Shown in pieces: positions 1 to 11,276 of a DNA stretch of 64,000 nt. Source of the stretch: Phymorhynchus buccinoides (taxonomy: Eukaryota > Mollusca > Gastropoda > Neogastropoda > Raphitomidae); NCBI GenBank assembly GCA_017654935.2, contig CM065706.1:4792117-4856116 (forward strand), in the 5' to 3' direction. The notes under the pieces are model-generated. The model worked only from the letters and a program-made list of their open reading frames with translations, was not told the origin of the DNA and searched no databases. How positions within the stretch are numbered: the stretch's first letter is position 1; each line of letters opens with the position of its first letter. The translations under genes and the position numbers were made by a program.

Positions 1-46
1 CTATTAACGACAGCTAATACTCAGGGATTGGCATCAGTCAACAACA

Positions 47-48
<2 letters not shown>

Positions 49-89
<41 letters not shown>
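49..89. repeat. poly-C homopolymer
   Basis: About 41 consecutive C, inside a short segment (roughly 15-120) that recurs at roughly 1108-1190, where the C tract is interrupted. The two copies share cagggattg, a C tract and tggtgtgt, so the intervening MITEs sit between two related flanks. Homopolymer length is unreliable in long-read assemblies. Confidence 0.9.
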
Positions 90-128
90 TTGGTGTGTTC
101 CATCTGAGTCTGTGTGTTTCTATGGGAG

Positions 129-614
129 GCGAGACGGCTCATTCATTCGCCCAAACCTAACAGTCGACAAAATGATCGAAATTTTCCAAATTTGTGGATC
201 AAAATGCCTCGTTTTCGAAATGGTCGAACAAAATGCCTCGTTCTCGACGAACAACTATGACCAATTTCGGAGATGGTCATCAAAAATGCCACGTTTCGAA
301 ATGGTCGAACAAGACTGTGCACGAGAAAAAACTGATGCATCAAAATCAGGCATGAATTATTCATCGCGTCTTCCGCGTTTTAATGAGTGGTGAGTTAAAA
401 ATTGTTAGAAGGGGGCACTCAGCATGCATCTTTTGAAAACTTTCCCGCCACAGACTGAGATTCTGGCCACGTTCTTGGCCGATCCAGTTTTGTGAACCAC
501 TCGGGTCTCTCCGGTAAAAATCGGAATTTGTCGACCAGAAATCCGTCGACCCAAATTTGGAAAATGGTCGATCATTTTGGTCGACGGTGTTGGTCGAATG
601 AAGAGCCGTCTCGC
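129..614. mobile_element. palindromic MITE-like element, terminal inverted repeats
   Basis: The left end reads gcgagacggctc and continues attcattcg; the right end reads as its reverse complement (gagccgtctcgc). The inner arms (gtcgac, aaaatgatcga, ttttccaaattt) are also mirrored, giving imperfect arms of about 80 bp. The interior repeats a short tcgaaatggtcgaacaa motif several times. There is no transposase frame; the open frame crossing this region is read through the poly-C tract and the element and is not a gene. The superfamily is not assigned. Confidence 0.7.
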
Positions 615-651
615 TTACAGAGCTTTATCCGGTATGGCAGAGTCTCCAAGT

Positions 652-1082
652 AGGTAAATGATGTGCCACCCCCTGCATTTCTCGGTTAATGGTATTATAT
701 TTTTCCGTTTTGCCTTTCTTTCCATACATAAGCGTATGTTACGAACATTTTTTTTTAGCTAATAACTTTTTGGTAATACTAACCCTAGCCCTAACATAGC
801 ACTAAACCTAACCCTACCCCCCCCCCACCCACTATGACTGCAGTACACCGGCGATTTGTCACAGTTGTTGTTCGTTGCGTTTCTACGTTTAATAGGGTGG
901 GGGGTGGGGGGGTAGGGTTAGGTTTAGGGCTAGGGTTAGGGCTAGGGTTAGTATTTCAAAAAGGTTATTAGTGAAGAAACAAATCCTAAAATACAGCTTT
1001 ATGTAATGGTCAGAAAGGCAAAACCGGAAAAATACAATTACCGAGAAATACCAGGGGTGGTGGCACAATCTTGACCTTTACC
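652..1082. mobile_element. foldback element with TTAGGG-like tracts (copy 1)
   Basis: The two halves are reverse complements over about 130-180 bp. The arms run from a ggtaaa..gatgtgccacc end through tttctcggttaa, tttgcctttc and acataaagc, into actaaccctagccctaac on the left and ggctagggttagtat on the right. Between the telomere-like tracts lies a unique centre containing actgcagtacacc and gatttgtcacagttgt. A second copy lies at 10481-10878 with the same ends and centre, so this is a mobile repeat and not a chance palindrome. Confidence 0.8.
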
Positions 1083-1372
1083 GAGATCTATTACCAAACG
1101 AATCTGCTACTTCAGGGATTGCAATCAGGAACACCCCCCCCACCCCCCCTCCCCCCCCTGGTGTGTCCATCGAGCCTGTTTTTTTTCCCGCTTGGCAGAG
1201 TATTCCACTAGATGCCACTGGAGTTAGAGTTGAGAACCGGTTCAAAAATCGAACCGGTTTTTAAACCCGGTTTTCCATCTTCAAACGGATTTTTACCGAA
1301 CCAGTTTTTTAACCAGTACTCGCATCACTAATTTCACCTATGCAAACACATATTTATTTGTCAGAATATTCA

Positions 1373-1790
1373 CAACACACGCACGCACGCGCATACATAC
1401 ACAAACGCACTCACAATAAAGAAACTTATGACTTATGAAACACACACACTCAACTCAAACTCAACTCAACACCACCACAAAATAGAAACAACTACTTTGG
1501 TTTACAAACACCCAACCTGCGCTGAGGGGGGGAAAATCATAAACACACACACACCGCATACACACACATAAACACACACACACACACACACACACCACAC
1601 ACGCAACACACACGACACACACAACACGCACACACAACGGGACACACACACACACTACGGATGCACACACACACACACCCACATATACACACACACACAC
1701 CACACACACACACACACACACACCACAACACACACACCACACACACACACTACACACAACACACACACCCACAACACACACCACTTAACT
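1373..1790. repeat. CA-rich microsatellite
   Basis: Imperfect (CA)n with interruptions, about 400 bp. His/Thr and Cys/Val open frames on the two strands are consequences of the repeat, not genes. It is followed directly by a dispersed unit (1795-1990) that recurs after another CA tract at 5277. Confidence 0.9.
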
Positions 1791-1794
1791 CAAG

Positions 1795-1990
1795 TACATT
1801 TTCTAATTTATTAGCTTACATAGCAATTGATTGCCTCAATATTGGTTATTTCAGTAAATTTGCAAATTTCATGGACCTCCAAATCAGTGAGTTTGAAACA
1901 GGAAATTTGCCAAATTCCCTCTGACATTTTTTTTTAACAGGATATTTGCAAATTGTATGGTTTTGTAAAGTTACTGTAACATATACAGTG
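1795..1990. repeat. dispersed repeat, copy A (paired with 5277-5525)
   Basis: Shares agtacattttctaa, ttagcttacatagcaattg, ggttatttcagtaaattt, tggacctccaaatca and gtaacatatac with 5277-5525. Both copies follow a CA microsatellite directly. The motif aggaaatttgcaaa recurs inside, especially in copy B. It is non-coding. Confidence 0.8.
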
Positions 1991-2284
1991 ATAAAATGTG
2001 ACAAGAGAATATAATGTAAATAAAGCGAAAAACAAGATAACTAATATTCCCTCTCTGTCTTATTTTCGATTTCTTCGTTTTTGGCCGTTTTGCGTTTTTT
2101 TTTTTATTTCTGTTGTTTTGGATAGGATACAATCAGCGGACGTTAGGAGGAGTTGGTATTCTTTTATTTTGTTTATTCTTTGTGGTTTTTGATATAGATG
2201 TATGTTTCCTTCCCTGTCTGATTGTGGGCTACTTGACTTTGTCATTTGACCTTTTTTCATGTTGCATGTAGCCTATGTGTGCCA

Positions 2285-4480
2285 GAGACGAGGACAAGGA
2301 CGAGGCGAGAGAGAGAGAGACGAGAGAGAGAGAGAGAGAGGCTTGACAGGAAAAGAGAGAAAGAGAGGTAGAGGAGAGGAGGTGGGGAGAGATGAGGAGA
2401 GATGAGAGAGAGAGAGAGAGAGAAGGAGAGAGAGAGAGGAGGAGAGAGAGAGAGGAAGAGAGAGACGGCGTGAGAGAGAGAGAGAGTGATTTGAGAGTGG
2501 AGAAGAAGAGAGAGAGAGAGAGAGAGAGATGAATAGAAGAGAGTGTGAGAATGAAAGCGAGGAGAGGGGAGAGAGAGAGAGAGAGAGGAGAGGAGAGAGA
2601 GAGAGGAGAGAGGAGAGAGAGTAAGAGAGATATGAGACTGTGTAGAGATGAAGAGAGATAAGGCGTGGGATAGACCTCAGAATGAGAGGCTGAGAGATAG
2701 ACGCGGAGAGAGAGGAGATGGGAGAGGAGATCGAGGATGCGAGAGACGAGTAAGATGAGGGAGGATGGGGGAGAGAGAGAGAGAGATCGTGGATGAGCAG
2801 AGGAGGTGACGAGGAAGAGAGGAGAGGAGAGAGAGATCTGGAGAGAGGAGAGAGGAGGAGGGACTACCAGCGAGGATATACCAGGCGAGCGGAAGGAGTG
2901 AGACGAGAGAGGGACTAGAGGCTGAGAAGAGGAGAGAGAGAGATAGGGAGAGAGAAGAGATGAGCGATGGAGAGAGGACGGGAGGACGGTGATATGAAGA
3001 GAAGAAGAGAGAGAGAGCTGAGAGAGCTTTTTTTTGGAGAGAGAGTGAGAGAGACAGAGAGAAGAGAGAGGAGAGAGTGAGAGAGAAGAGAGAGAGAGAG
3101 AGAGTAAGAGAGGAGAGAGGAGAGAGAGGGAGAGAAGGGAGAAGAGAGAGACGACTTTGAGATGGATTTGAGGATATGATAGAGGGCGAGAGGAGAGAGA
3201 GAGAAGCGAGAGGAGAGAGGGAGGGAGAGAGTGCGGGATAGAGATTGTGTAGCGAGATGAGAGGACTGGATTGAGAAGAGAGAGTGGAGAGAGACGAGAG
3301 AGAGAGGAAGAGAGGTGGAGAGCGGAGAGAGAGAGAGATAGCGAGGGCTGAGAGATAGAAAATGGAGAGAGGAGTACGACGAGAAGAGAGATTCAGTGTC
3401 TCGAGATGAGAGAGACGGACGACGAGAAGATGAGACGAGCAGATGAGAGAGAGAGAGTGACCTTGAGAGCACGAGGTGGAGAGAGAAATGGCGAGAGAGA
3501 TGGAGTGAGAGAGAGAGAGGCGACGAGAAGGCGAGGGAGAGCTGAGGAGGAGAGAGAGGAGAGAAGAGCGGAGATAGGATGGAGAGAGAGGAGAGAGAGT
3601 AGAGAGGAGGATGGAGAGAGAGAGAGAGAGGGAGTTTTGGACGAGGAAGAGAGGATGGTGAGAGAGAGAGGTATAGAGTGGAGAGGTGGAAGGGGTGGGG
3701 AAGGACAGTAAGAAGAGAGAGATAAGGAGGGACGAGAGAGGAGAGAGACGGAGAGGAGTAGATGCGAGCCATAGAGGGCGAGAGGAGGAGGACGGATTGA
3801 GTTATCACGTGAGAGAACGAGACGAGATGAAGAGACGGAGAGGAAGAAGGAGGCTCCCAGGAGAGAGATGGTCCGACCCCCCCCCCCCCCCAGAACGAAA
3901 GAGCGCCGAGAGTGGGGAGAAGAGGCCGACCCTGAGAGAGGACGGAGATTGAGGATCTGGAGACAGATGGAGACCCGAGGCGAGAGAGAGAGAGAGAGCA
4001 CAAGCCCCCGAGAGGCCGACCCGAGTATGCTGAGAGATCCCCCCGAGAGGACTGTGAAGGAGGAGTCGACGAGGATGCGTCTTGCGCGTGGGAGAGGATG
4101 AAGGAGCGAGTTGAGTAACGGTTATTTCGATGAGAGAGAGAAGGGAGAAGATGGAGAGAGGGATGAAGATATAGATGAGGAGGCCGGAGTCGGGAGTACC
4201 CGAGAGAGGGACGATTTCAGATGGAGTAGAGTTGAGAGAGACTGAATGAGGCGAGAGGAGAGAGGAGAGACGATGTAGATGTTGTGAGCGAGGAGAAAGA
4301 GAGATGAGGGAGATCGAGGAGAGAGGCAGAGAGGAGAGGAGGAGATGTGAGAGAGACGCGACGATACAGATGATTGAGGAAAGAGAATTGAGGAGTCCTT
4401 GAGGGAGAGGAGAGACGGAGAACGAGCGGAAGACGAGGAGAGCGAGAAGAGAGGAGAGGAGAGAGAGATTAGGTGAAAGC
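2285..4480. repeat. 2.2 kb imperfect polypurine (GA) tract
   Basis: Nearly all A/G on the plus strand, with irregular interruptions. Ser/Leu-rich frames on the minus strand and Arg/Glu-rich frames on the plus strand arise only because polypurine DNA lacks stops. The irregularity suggests either old decay or poor consensus quality. Confidence 0.85.
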
Positions 4481-4609
4481 ATCTCTTCGAAATGTAGATG
4501 ATTCCAATTTACATCCAATACAAAATATTCGTATTCTTAATGATTTATTAGCATTATCTGCCAGTTCGCTTCAATCGTCATATGATTGATTTAGAACCAC
4601 CCGCTCTGT

Positions 4610-4693
4610 CTTTTATCTCTCGCATGCCTCTCTTCTCTTATTGTTTCTGGCCTCTGTCTCTGTTCTTCTCTCTCTCTCACTCTCCCTATCTCT

Positions 4694-4725
<32 letters not shown>

Positions 4726-4785
4726 TCTCACATTGCTCTATCACTGTCTTGTTGCTCTGTGTTTGTCTTCTTCTCACGGTCTCTC

Positions 4786-4822
<37 letters not shown>

Positions 4823-4933
4823 ATATCATCTCTCTCTTCTCTCTCTCTCTCTCTCTTCCGCTCTCTATCACACATTGCCTCTATCACTGTCTTTTGCTCT
4901 GTGTTTGTCTTCTTCTCACGCTCTCTCTCTCTT

Positions 4934-4988
<55 letters not shown>

Positions 4989-5189
4989 CATCTCTATCTC
5001 TCTCTTTCACTCTTGTCTCTCTGTCTTACTGTATCTTGGTCTCTGTCTCTCTCTCAATGTTTATCTCTTCCCATTGCTTCTCTCTCTTATTTGCTTCTGT
5101 CTCTCTCTGTGTCTGTCTCTCCGTCTCTTTTTTCTCTCTCACCCCCTCTCCCTCGCACTGTCCATCTCTCTCGTTGTGTTTTTCTCTCT

Positions 5190-5276
<87 letters not shown>
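4610..5276. repeat. CT-rich polypyrimidine tract ending in (CA)n
   Basis: Imperfect (CT)n about 600 bp long, then a clean (CA)n at roughly 5230-5273. Within it a segment with tcactgtctt, gctctgtgtttgtcttctt and ctcacg repeats twice (roughly 4738-4785 and 4880-4925), so part grew by segment duplication. It lies opposite in sense to the purine tract at 2285-4480, separated by about 130 bp of ordinary sequence. Confidence 0.85.
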
Positions 5277-5277
<1 letters not shown>

Positions 5278-5525
5278 TTCAGTACATTTTCTAAGTTCTT
5301 AGCTTACATAGCTTACATAGCTTACATAGCAATTGATTGTCTCAAATGGTTATTTCAGTAAATTTGCAAATTTCTTGGACCTCCAAATCAAGAAATTTGC
5401 AAAATTTCCTGAAAATTTTAGGAAATTTGCAAAACCCCTGAGTGAAACAGGAAATTTGCAAATTCCGTGACATTTTTAGGAAATTTGCAAATTTCCTGGT
5501 TTTGTATATTTACTGTAACACATAC
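5277..5525. repeat. dispersed repeat, copy B (paired with 1795-1990)
   Basis: Longer copy of the 1795-1990 unit. It has three tandem copies of cttacatag near its start and repeated aggaaatttgcaaa blocks. It is non-coding. Roughly 5526-5778, to the next element, shows no recognisable gene. Confidence 0.8.
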
Positions 5526-5778
5526 ACAACGGCAATAGGAAAGCGGATTGGGAGTTAAAATCCTGTCGTGGTTGTAATGACAGTCTGACGTAAACATTTA
5601 AAAAAAAAAAATTATAATTTAAAATTCTACTTTTTATTGGCCATAGAACTTTCTTTCGCAGAGATCCAGACAAGACCAATCCGGCTACCAAAGCGGTCCC
5701 CGGGGACAGACCCTGACCGGCACAGCTCCTGCCCTTCATTTAGCTTACCGCTACTCTGATGCCCTAATTACCCTATTT

Positions 5779-6193
5779 TGTGACCCAGCACCACGAAAGG
5801 GACATTAAGTGTCAAACTGACCATTCTGAGAAAAATTATACATTTGAAAACTTCAGACAGTTCTCTTTCTAATGATACAAGAATCATCCTTGTATCTGTT
5901 TCCGCTCCAGAGTTATGAGCATTTAAAGTTAGTAAGATGAGCGTCATCCATTTTGAGAAAACATTGTCAAAAGTGTAGCCTAGCTGAAGAAAATGCATTG
6001 ACCTACTCGTTTTAAAACATTAAAGATTACCCTATTATGAGTATGAAAGATAAGATGTTACTCAACACAACAGTATATATCTACCCATAACTCAAAATTG
6101 ACCCCCAAAAATGAGATTTTTGACTTTGCCGCAAGCCTGTTGTGAGAAAAACTAGCCCAGCGACTTAATGTCCCTTTCGTGGTGCTGGGTCAC
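5779..6193. mobile_element. non-autonomous DNA transposon with ~30-bp TIRs
   Basis: The left end reads gtgacccagcaccacgaaag and continues ggacattaag (5780-5809); the right end (6164-6193) is its perfect reverse complement. Flanks are attt/attta, so a short AT-rich target duplication is possible but not certain. The 415-bp length and absence of a transposase frame make it a MITE. Confidence 0.85.
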
Positions 6194-6311
6194 ATTTAGA
6201 TTTTAGTTGGTGCAGGCCCTGGTGAGCCGCCTGGCGCTGATGATGATGAGCGCTGGCGGGGCCTGCTTCGATGGAGGCGTCGGCCATCTGGTTCAATTCT
6301 ACTACTGTCCT

Positions 6312-6463
6312 GGGCCTGTATTCACATTGAGATAGCATGAGACTTAGCATCATGCTAACTTAGAAGCTCTTCCAATGTCCTATAGGATTTAATAGGACTT
6401 TGGAAGAGCTTCTAAGTTAGCATGATGCTAAGTCTCATGCTATCTCAACGTGAATACAGGCCC
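6312..6463. mobile_element. near-perfect 152-bp palindrome (MITE)
   Basis: Starts gggcctgtattcac and ends gtgaatacaggccc. The two arms of about 65-70 bp match almost base for base around a short AT-rich loop, with a single a/g difference visible near the ends. Such a structure would form a stable hairpin. A smaller imperfect hairpin (gcaggccc...ggggcctgc) lies just left, at roughly 6214-6270. Confidence 0.85.
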
Positions 6464-6794
6464 TGATGAAGAACGAGTTCTGCTGTACTGCTCCGCTTGG
6501 CTTGGCTTTGCCGTGAATGAAGCATCGAGAGTTACATAACGCCTGTCTATCCATGATGTTATCGGTTGCGAAGTTCTGTCTTGAATTGTGTTGGCCTTAT
6601 CTTTCTGCGGGTTGGAGGAAACAGGGGTTAGGAAGGCCTCGGGTGGTAAAGAGGACTATGATGTGCATGCGTTGTAAGAACGAGCTACAATTAATGGAAG
6701 AAAGAAAGAAGGATGGATGGAAATTAAACAGATATGGTCGAAAACAAAAGCCAGGGACAGATTAAGACACTGGAGAAGGCTGGACGGGAGAGGG

Positions 6795-7017
6795 AAAAGA
6801 TGTGCGTCAGTGTGGTGTGTGTGCTCAGTGTGTGCGCGTCACAGTGCGTGTGTGTGCGCGTCCGTGTGTGCATACGTCCATCTGTGTGTGCCGTGTATGC
6901 GTGTGTGTGCAGCGTTGTGTGTGAGTGACGCCAGTGAGAGAGAGAGAGAGAGAAAAAGGGGGAGGGAGGAGAGAGAGAGAGAGAGAGAGAGTAGAGAGAG
7001 AGAGAGAGAGAGAGTTG

Positions 7018-7048
<31 letters not shown>

Positions 7049-7058
7049 GAGAGAGTGA

Positions 7059-7135
<77 letters not shown>

Positions 7136-7230
7136 GGAAACAGAACGAGATGTAGAGGCAGAGAAAGACATACCAACAGGACAAAATCCAACAGTGACAT
7201 TTACTGCGTATTTGATTTGCAAATCTGCAT

Positions 7231-7274
<44 letters not shown>

Positions 7275-7320
7275 CAAACACAACACCCAACACAACCACA
7301 CACACACACACATACACAGA
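6795..7320. repeat. compound microsatellite GT / GA / GATA / GA / CA
   Basis: Degenerate GT (about 6795-6930), then GA, a short (GATA)n at about 7019-7045, a pure (GA)n to 7132, about 100 bp of unique sequence, then (CA)n. Open frames here are repeat artefacts. Confidence 0.9.
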
Positions 7321-7329
7321 GACAGGACT

Positions 7330-8110
7330 CAATTATACACGTACACACCATTAACAAATCAAGCCATTTGAAGAATGTTTTTAGTATTTACTCAGGTGAC
7401 TTTTACGGTTAATAATACTACGGACAAAATCATGTTAGTGCAATAGAATCTAAAAGGTGTATTTTTTTAAAGAAAAACTTTATAACACGCCCAAACAAAT
7501 AGCCCTAAACATAGATTTTCCAAAGGATATTTAAATTAGATGTAAGAATGACCGTAGGGCCTACTATAAACGTTGCAAACAGCAAAAGTTAAAGCATTGT
7601 AAAGTCGCATACACCACAGGCCTAAATGAACAGTAAAACGGATAAAAAATCATACCAAAAACATTGCATGGGCATATTCAATTAAAAATGCAAGTTTAAA
7701 AAAAGTCACCAATTATGAAAAGCACAATAAAAGAAAATGTTCTGAACTTTTGTTCAATAAACCAGTTAAGGTACACATTGAGCTAACTTTTAAGAAAAAT
7801 CAGTACGACACGCATTCACCTCTTCAATCATTCAAATAATCCTATTACATGCCCATGAATGCATTCTGTGATAAATCTGGAAATACACTATCTAAAATAA
7901 CAATTATTATAAAAGGAAATACATTATTTCCTTTAATCATTTCATAGTTATATTTGAAAAAATAATTTAACGTGACTTTGGCAAAAACATAAGAGAAAAT
8001 TCAAAGTTTTTTTTTTTTAAGACCAGAAAATGATGATTTTAAACACCCGCACTGTGACACACCCACACAGTCACAGAAAAGTTGGCACAGGATTCGTTAA
8101 TTTAAAGTCA
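7330..8110. other. AT-rich stretch, no gene seen
   Basis: No splice-bounded open frame, RNA gene or repeat structure recognised on either strand. It leads into the 133-bp tandem array. Confidence 0.6.
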
Positions 8111-8129
8111 AAATGTTACCACCGTCTGT

Positions 8130-9460
8130 TTGAACAGTAAGTACTCAATTGTGCCTGGTATCTCAGAACTTAAACTGGAGATGACTATGAAATCCAAAAC
8201 AAGAAAAGCTACTGAACTCTGTTTTCTATATCTTTATGAGGAATATGCGGGCCTTAACATGACAACTGTTGTGCGGAGAATGGGCATTACGGTATATAAG
8301 TGTTCGTTTATTATTATTTAAAACCACTGACGTATTGGGGATTTTAAACTGGAGATGACTATGAAATAAAAACTAGAAAAGCTATTGAATTCTGTTTTCT
8401 ATATCTTTATAAAGAATATGCGGGCATTAACATGACAACTGTTATGAGGAGAATGGGCATTAAAACCACTGAAACATTGGGGATTTTAAACTGGAGATGA
8501 CTATGAAATAAAAGCTATTGAATTCTGTTTTCTATATCTTTATAAAGAATATGCGGGCATTAACATGACAACTGTTATGAGGAGAATGGGCATTAAAACC
8601 ACTGAAACATTGGGGATTTTAAACTGGAGATGACTATGAAATAAAAACTATTGAATTCTGTTTTCTATATCTTTATAAAGAATATGCGGGCATTAACATG
8701 ACAACTGTTATGAGGAGAATGGGCATTAAAACCACTGAAACATTGGGGATTTTAAACTGGAGATGACTATGAAATAAAAACTATTGAATTCTGTTTTCTA
8801 TATCTTTATAAAGAATATGCGGGCATTAACATGACAACTTTTATGAGGAGAATGGGCATTAAAACCACTGAAACATTGGGGATTTTAAACTGGAGATGAC
8901 TATGAAATAAAAACTATTGAATTCTGTTTTCTATATCTTTATAAAGAATATGCGGGCATTAACATGACAACTGTTATGAGGAGAATGGGCATTAAAACCA
9001 CTGAAACATTGGGGATTTTAAACTGGAGATGACTATGAAATAAAAACTATTGAATTCTGTTTTCTATATCTTTATAAGGAATATGCGGGCATTAACATGA
9101 CAACTTTTATGAGGAGAATGGGCATTAAAACCACTGAAACATTGGGGATTTTAAACTGGAGATGACTATGAAATAAAAACTATTGAATTCTGTTTTCTAT
9201 ATCTTTATAAGGAATATGCGGGCATTAACATGACAACTTTTATGAGGAGAATGGGCATTACGGTATATGTGTTCGTTTATTATTATTTAAAACCACTGAC
9301 ATAATTATTGGGGATTTTAAACTGGAGATGACTATGAAATAAAAACTATTGAATTCTGTTTTCTATATCTTTATAAGGAATATGCGGGCATTAACATGAC
9401 AACTTTTATGAGGAGAATGGGCATTAAAACCACTGAAACATTGGGGATTTTAAGGTGTTG
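8130..9460. repeat. 133-bp tandem repeat array (~9 units)
   Basis: The landmark ggggattttaaactggagat recurs at about 8337, 8479, 8612, 8745, 8878, 9011, 9144, 9310 and 9443. Spacing is 133 bp over the central units. Two units are longer (142 and 166 bp): the second carries an insert related to a segment at 8290-8330 (cggtatat, gttcgtttattatt). A diverged first unit starts near 8130. Non-coding, with stops in all frames across units. Confidence 0.92.
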
Positions 9461-9507
9461 TTTTCCCTTACAACTTTTGTGCGTCTTTATAAGGAATGCT
9501 AGTTGCA

Positions 9508-9819
9508 CAGTGGAACCTCCCTTATTAAAGACCTCCCATTATAAGACTCCCACATGTGTCCGTTCAGTGGACCGAGAGGACGTAAAACGTAATATTCATT
9601 CAAGACTCCCTCCCACATAAGACCTACTTCTCTGAGACATTGCCCTTCTTTGTAAGTATTAAAATTACCTCCCTTATATTAAGACCCCTCCCACATAAGA
9701 CCTACTTCTCTGAGACATTGCCCTTCTTTGTAAGTATTAAAATTACCTCCCTTATAAGACCTCATTTGGATATTTTGGTATTATTTTAAGGTCTTATAAA
9801 GGGAAGAGAGGTTCCACTG
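9508..9819. mobile_element. TIR element, pogo/Tigger-like ends (CAGTGG...CCACTG)
   Basis: The left end cagtggaacctcccttatta is mirrored on the right by agaggttccactg preceded by gtcttataaaggga. The right flank is TA and the left flank CA, compatible with a decayed TA target duplication. The inside duplicates a segment with ctccctt, aagacctacttctctgaga and ccttctttgtaagtatt. No transposase is present. Placement in pogo/Tigger rests only on the CAG...CTG ends and TA. Confidence 0.6.
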
Positions 9820-9842
9820 TATCTTCTAATAAAACATTCAAT

Positions 9843-10345
9843 TTGGGCCAAGTTTTTATATATGGATTTCATCGAACCGTTTAACGGGCGCTACTGTCCG
9901 CTAGTGGTGACTATCAGAGGGGGAAAACATCAATTAGGCCAAGTTTCCATTAGGATATCGTCTTTCATAAGGGAGGTTCGACGGGCTCAATTAGGTGACT
10001 TCAGGGGAAATAAAAATATCAATTTGGGCCAAGTTTCCATTATGTATCGTCTTCTCATCGACCGTTTCAACGGGCGCAATGGTGACTACCAGGGGTGACT
10101 AGGCCAGTGTTTCCATTATGTATCGTCTTCTCATCGACCGTTTCAATGGGCTCAATTGGTGACTACCAGGGGAAAATATCAAATTAGGCCAAGTTTCCAT
10201 TATGTATCGTCTTCTCATCGACCGTTTCAACGGGCTCAATTGATGACTATCAGGGGAAAACATCAAATTAGGCCAAGTTTCCATTATGTATCGCCTTTTC
10301 ATCGACCGTTTCAACGGGCGCAATTGGTGACTATCAGGGGAGTAT
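9843..10345. repeat. ~84-bp minisatellite (about 6 units)
   Basis: Units carry ggccaagtttccattatgta, tcgtcttctcatcgaccg, tttcaacgggc and ggtgactaccaggg. Spacing of the ccaagttt landmark is 84 bp for the last units and about 76-90 bp for earlier, more diverged ones. Confidence 0.88.
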
Positions 10346-10480
10346 AGGGGTAATTTAAATTTAAATTGAGAAGCACCAAGCTAAAACATGTAATGGTAGG
10401 TAAAACAGGTTTCATTGCTTTCTTTGTGCGTAGGGTTTGTGCATCTACTGTATTCATCAATCAAACATTCACTGTGCGAG

Positions 10481-10878
10481 GGTAAAGATGTGCCACCCCC
10501 CTGCATTTCTCGGTTAATTTGTAGAATTTCCGTTTTTGCCTTTCTTACCATACATAAAGCTGTATTTTTAGGAACATTTTCAGCTAATTATCTTTTGGAA
10601 TACTAACCCTAACCCGAACCCTAAACCTAACCCTACCCTAACCCTCCACTGCAGTACACCGCGATTTGTCACAGTTGTGGTTCGTTGCGTTTTTCCGTCT
10701 TATAGGGTTAGGGTTAGGGTTAGGGTTAGGGTTAGGGTTAGTATCGGGTTAGTACCAAAAGGTGTTATTAGCTAAAAAGGTTTCGTAAAAATACAGCTTT
10801 ATGTATGGTAAGAAAGGGCAAAAACGGAACAATACAATGAACCGAGAAATATAGGGGGGGGGGGGGCACATCTTTGAC
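10481..10878. mobile_element. foldback element with TTAGGG-like tracts (copy 2)
   Basis: Same ends (gtaaagatgtgccacc / gggcacatctttga), arms and central spacer (cactgcagtacacc, gatttgtcacagttgt) as copy 1 at 652-1082. The right tract holds six perfect agggtt units, and the left has aaccctaa-type units. The arms are mirror images around the spacer. Confidence 0.85.
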
Positions 10879-11029
10879 ACTGTGTAAATATCTTTTTTTT
10901 AAAAAGAAAAGAAAAACGAATTTATAAAGAAAAAAAGATGGGGGAAAATACAGGATAGATCAAATCAACAAAACAAACAACAAGAGATAGATTCTACAAG
11001 AGTAGAACGAGAAATGGCACTACCATCCC

Positions 11030-11244
11030 GCTACTGGGAGAAGAGAGAGAGAGAGAACGGGACAGAGAGAGAGAGAGGGGGAGAGATAGAGATAGAGAGA
11101 GAGGAGGGAGAGAGGGAGAGAGAGGAGAGGAGAGAGAGAAGAGATGAGTCTCTCTCTGAAAGAGACGGAGAGAGAACGAGAGAGAGATGAGTGGAGGAGG
11201 GACAGAGAGAGAGAATAGAGAGAGGTAGAGAGAGAGAGGAGATC

Positions 11245-11276
<32 letters not shown>

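Noticed and set aside
28..393. Poly-Pro protein of 121 residues
   Set aside because: Reads through a poly-C homopolymer into a palindromic MITE; no splice or promoter evidence.
780..960. True telomere or chromosome end
   Set aside because: The tracts are short, mirrored and inside a repeat with a second copy at 10.5 kb; sequence continues on both sides.
1461..1924. Cys/Val-rich and His/Thr-rich frames over CA repeats
   Set aside because: Products of (CA)n/(TG)n; also at 34241-34628, 35259-35613 and 57038-57373.
2915..4518. Ser/Leu-rich and Arg/Glu-rich open frames over the GA tract
   Set aside because: Low-complexity translation of (GA)n/(CT)n with no start context, splice sites or conserved motif. 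The same holds for 4582-5302, 6724-7357, 10994-11641, 15123-15554, 18084-18439, 22874-23053 and 33452-33749.
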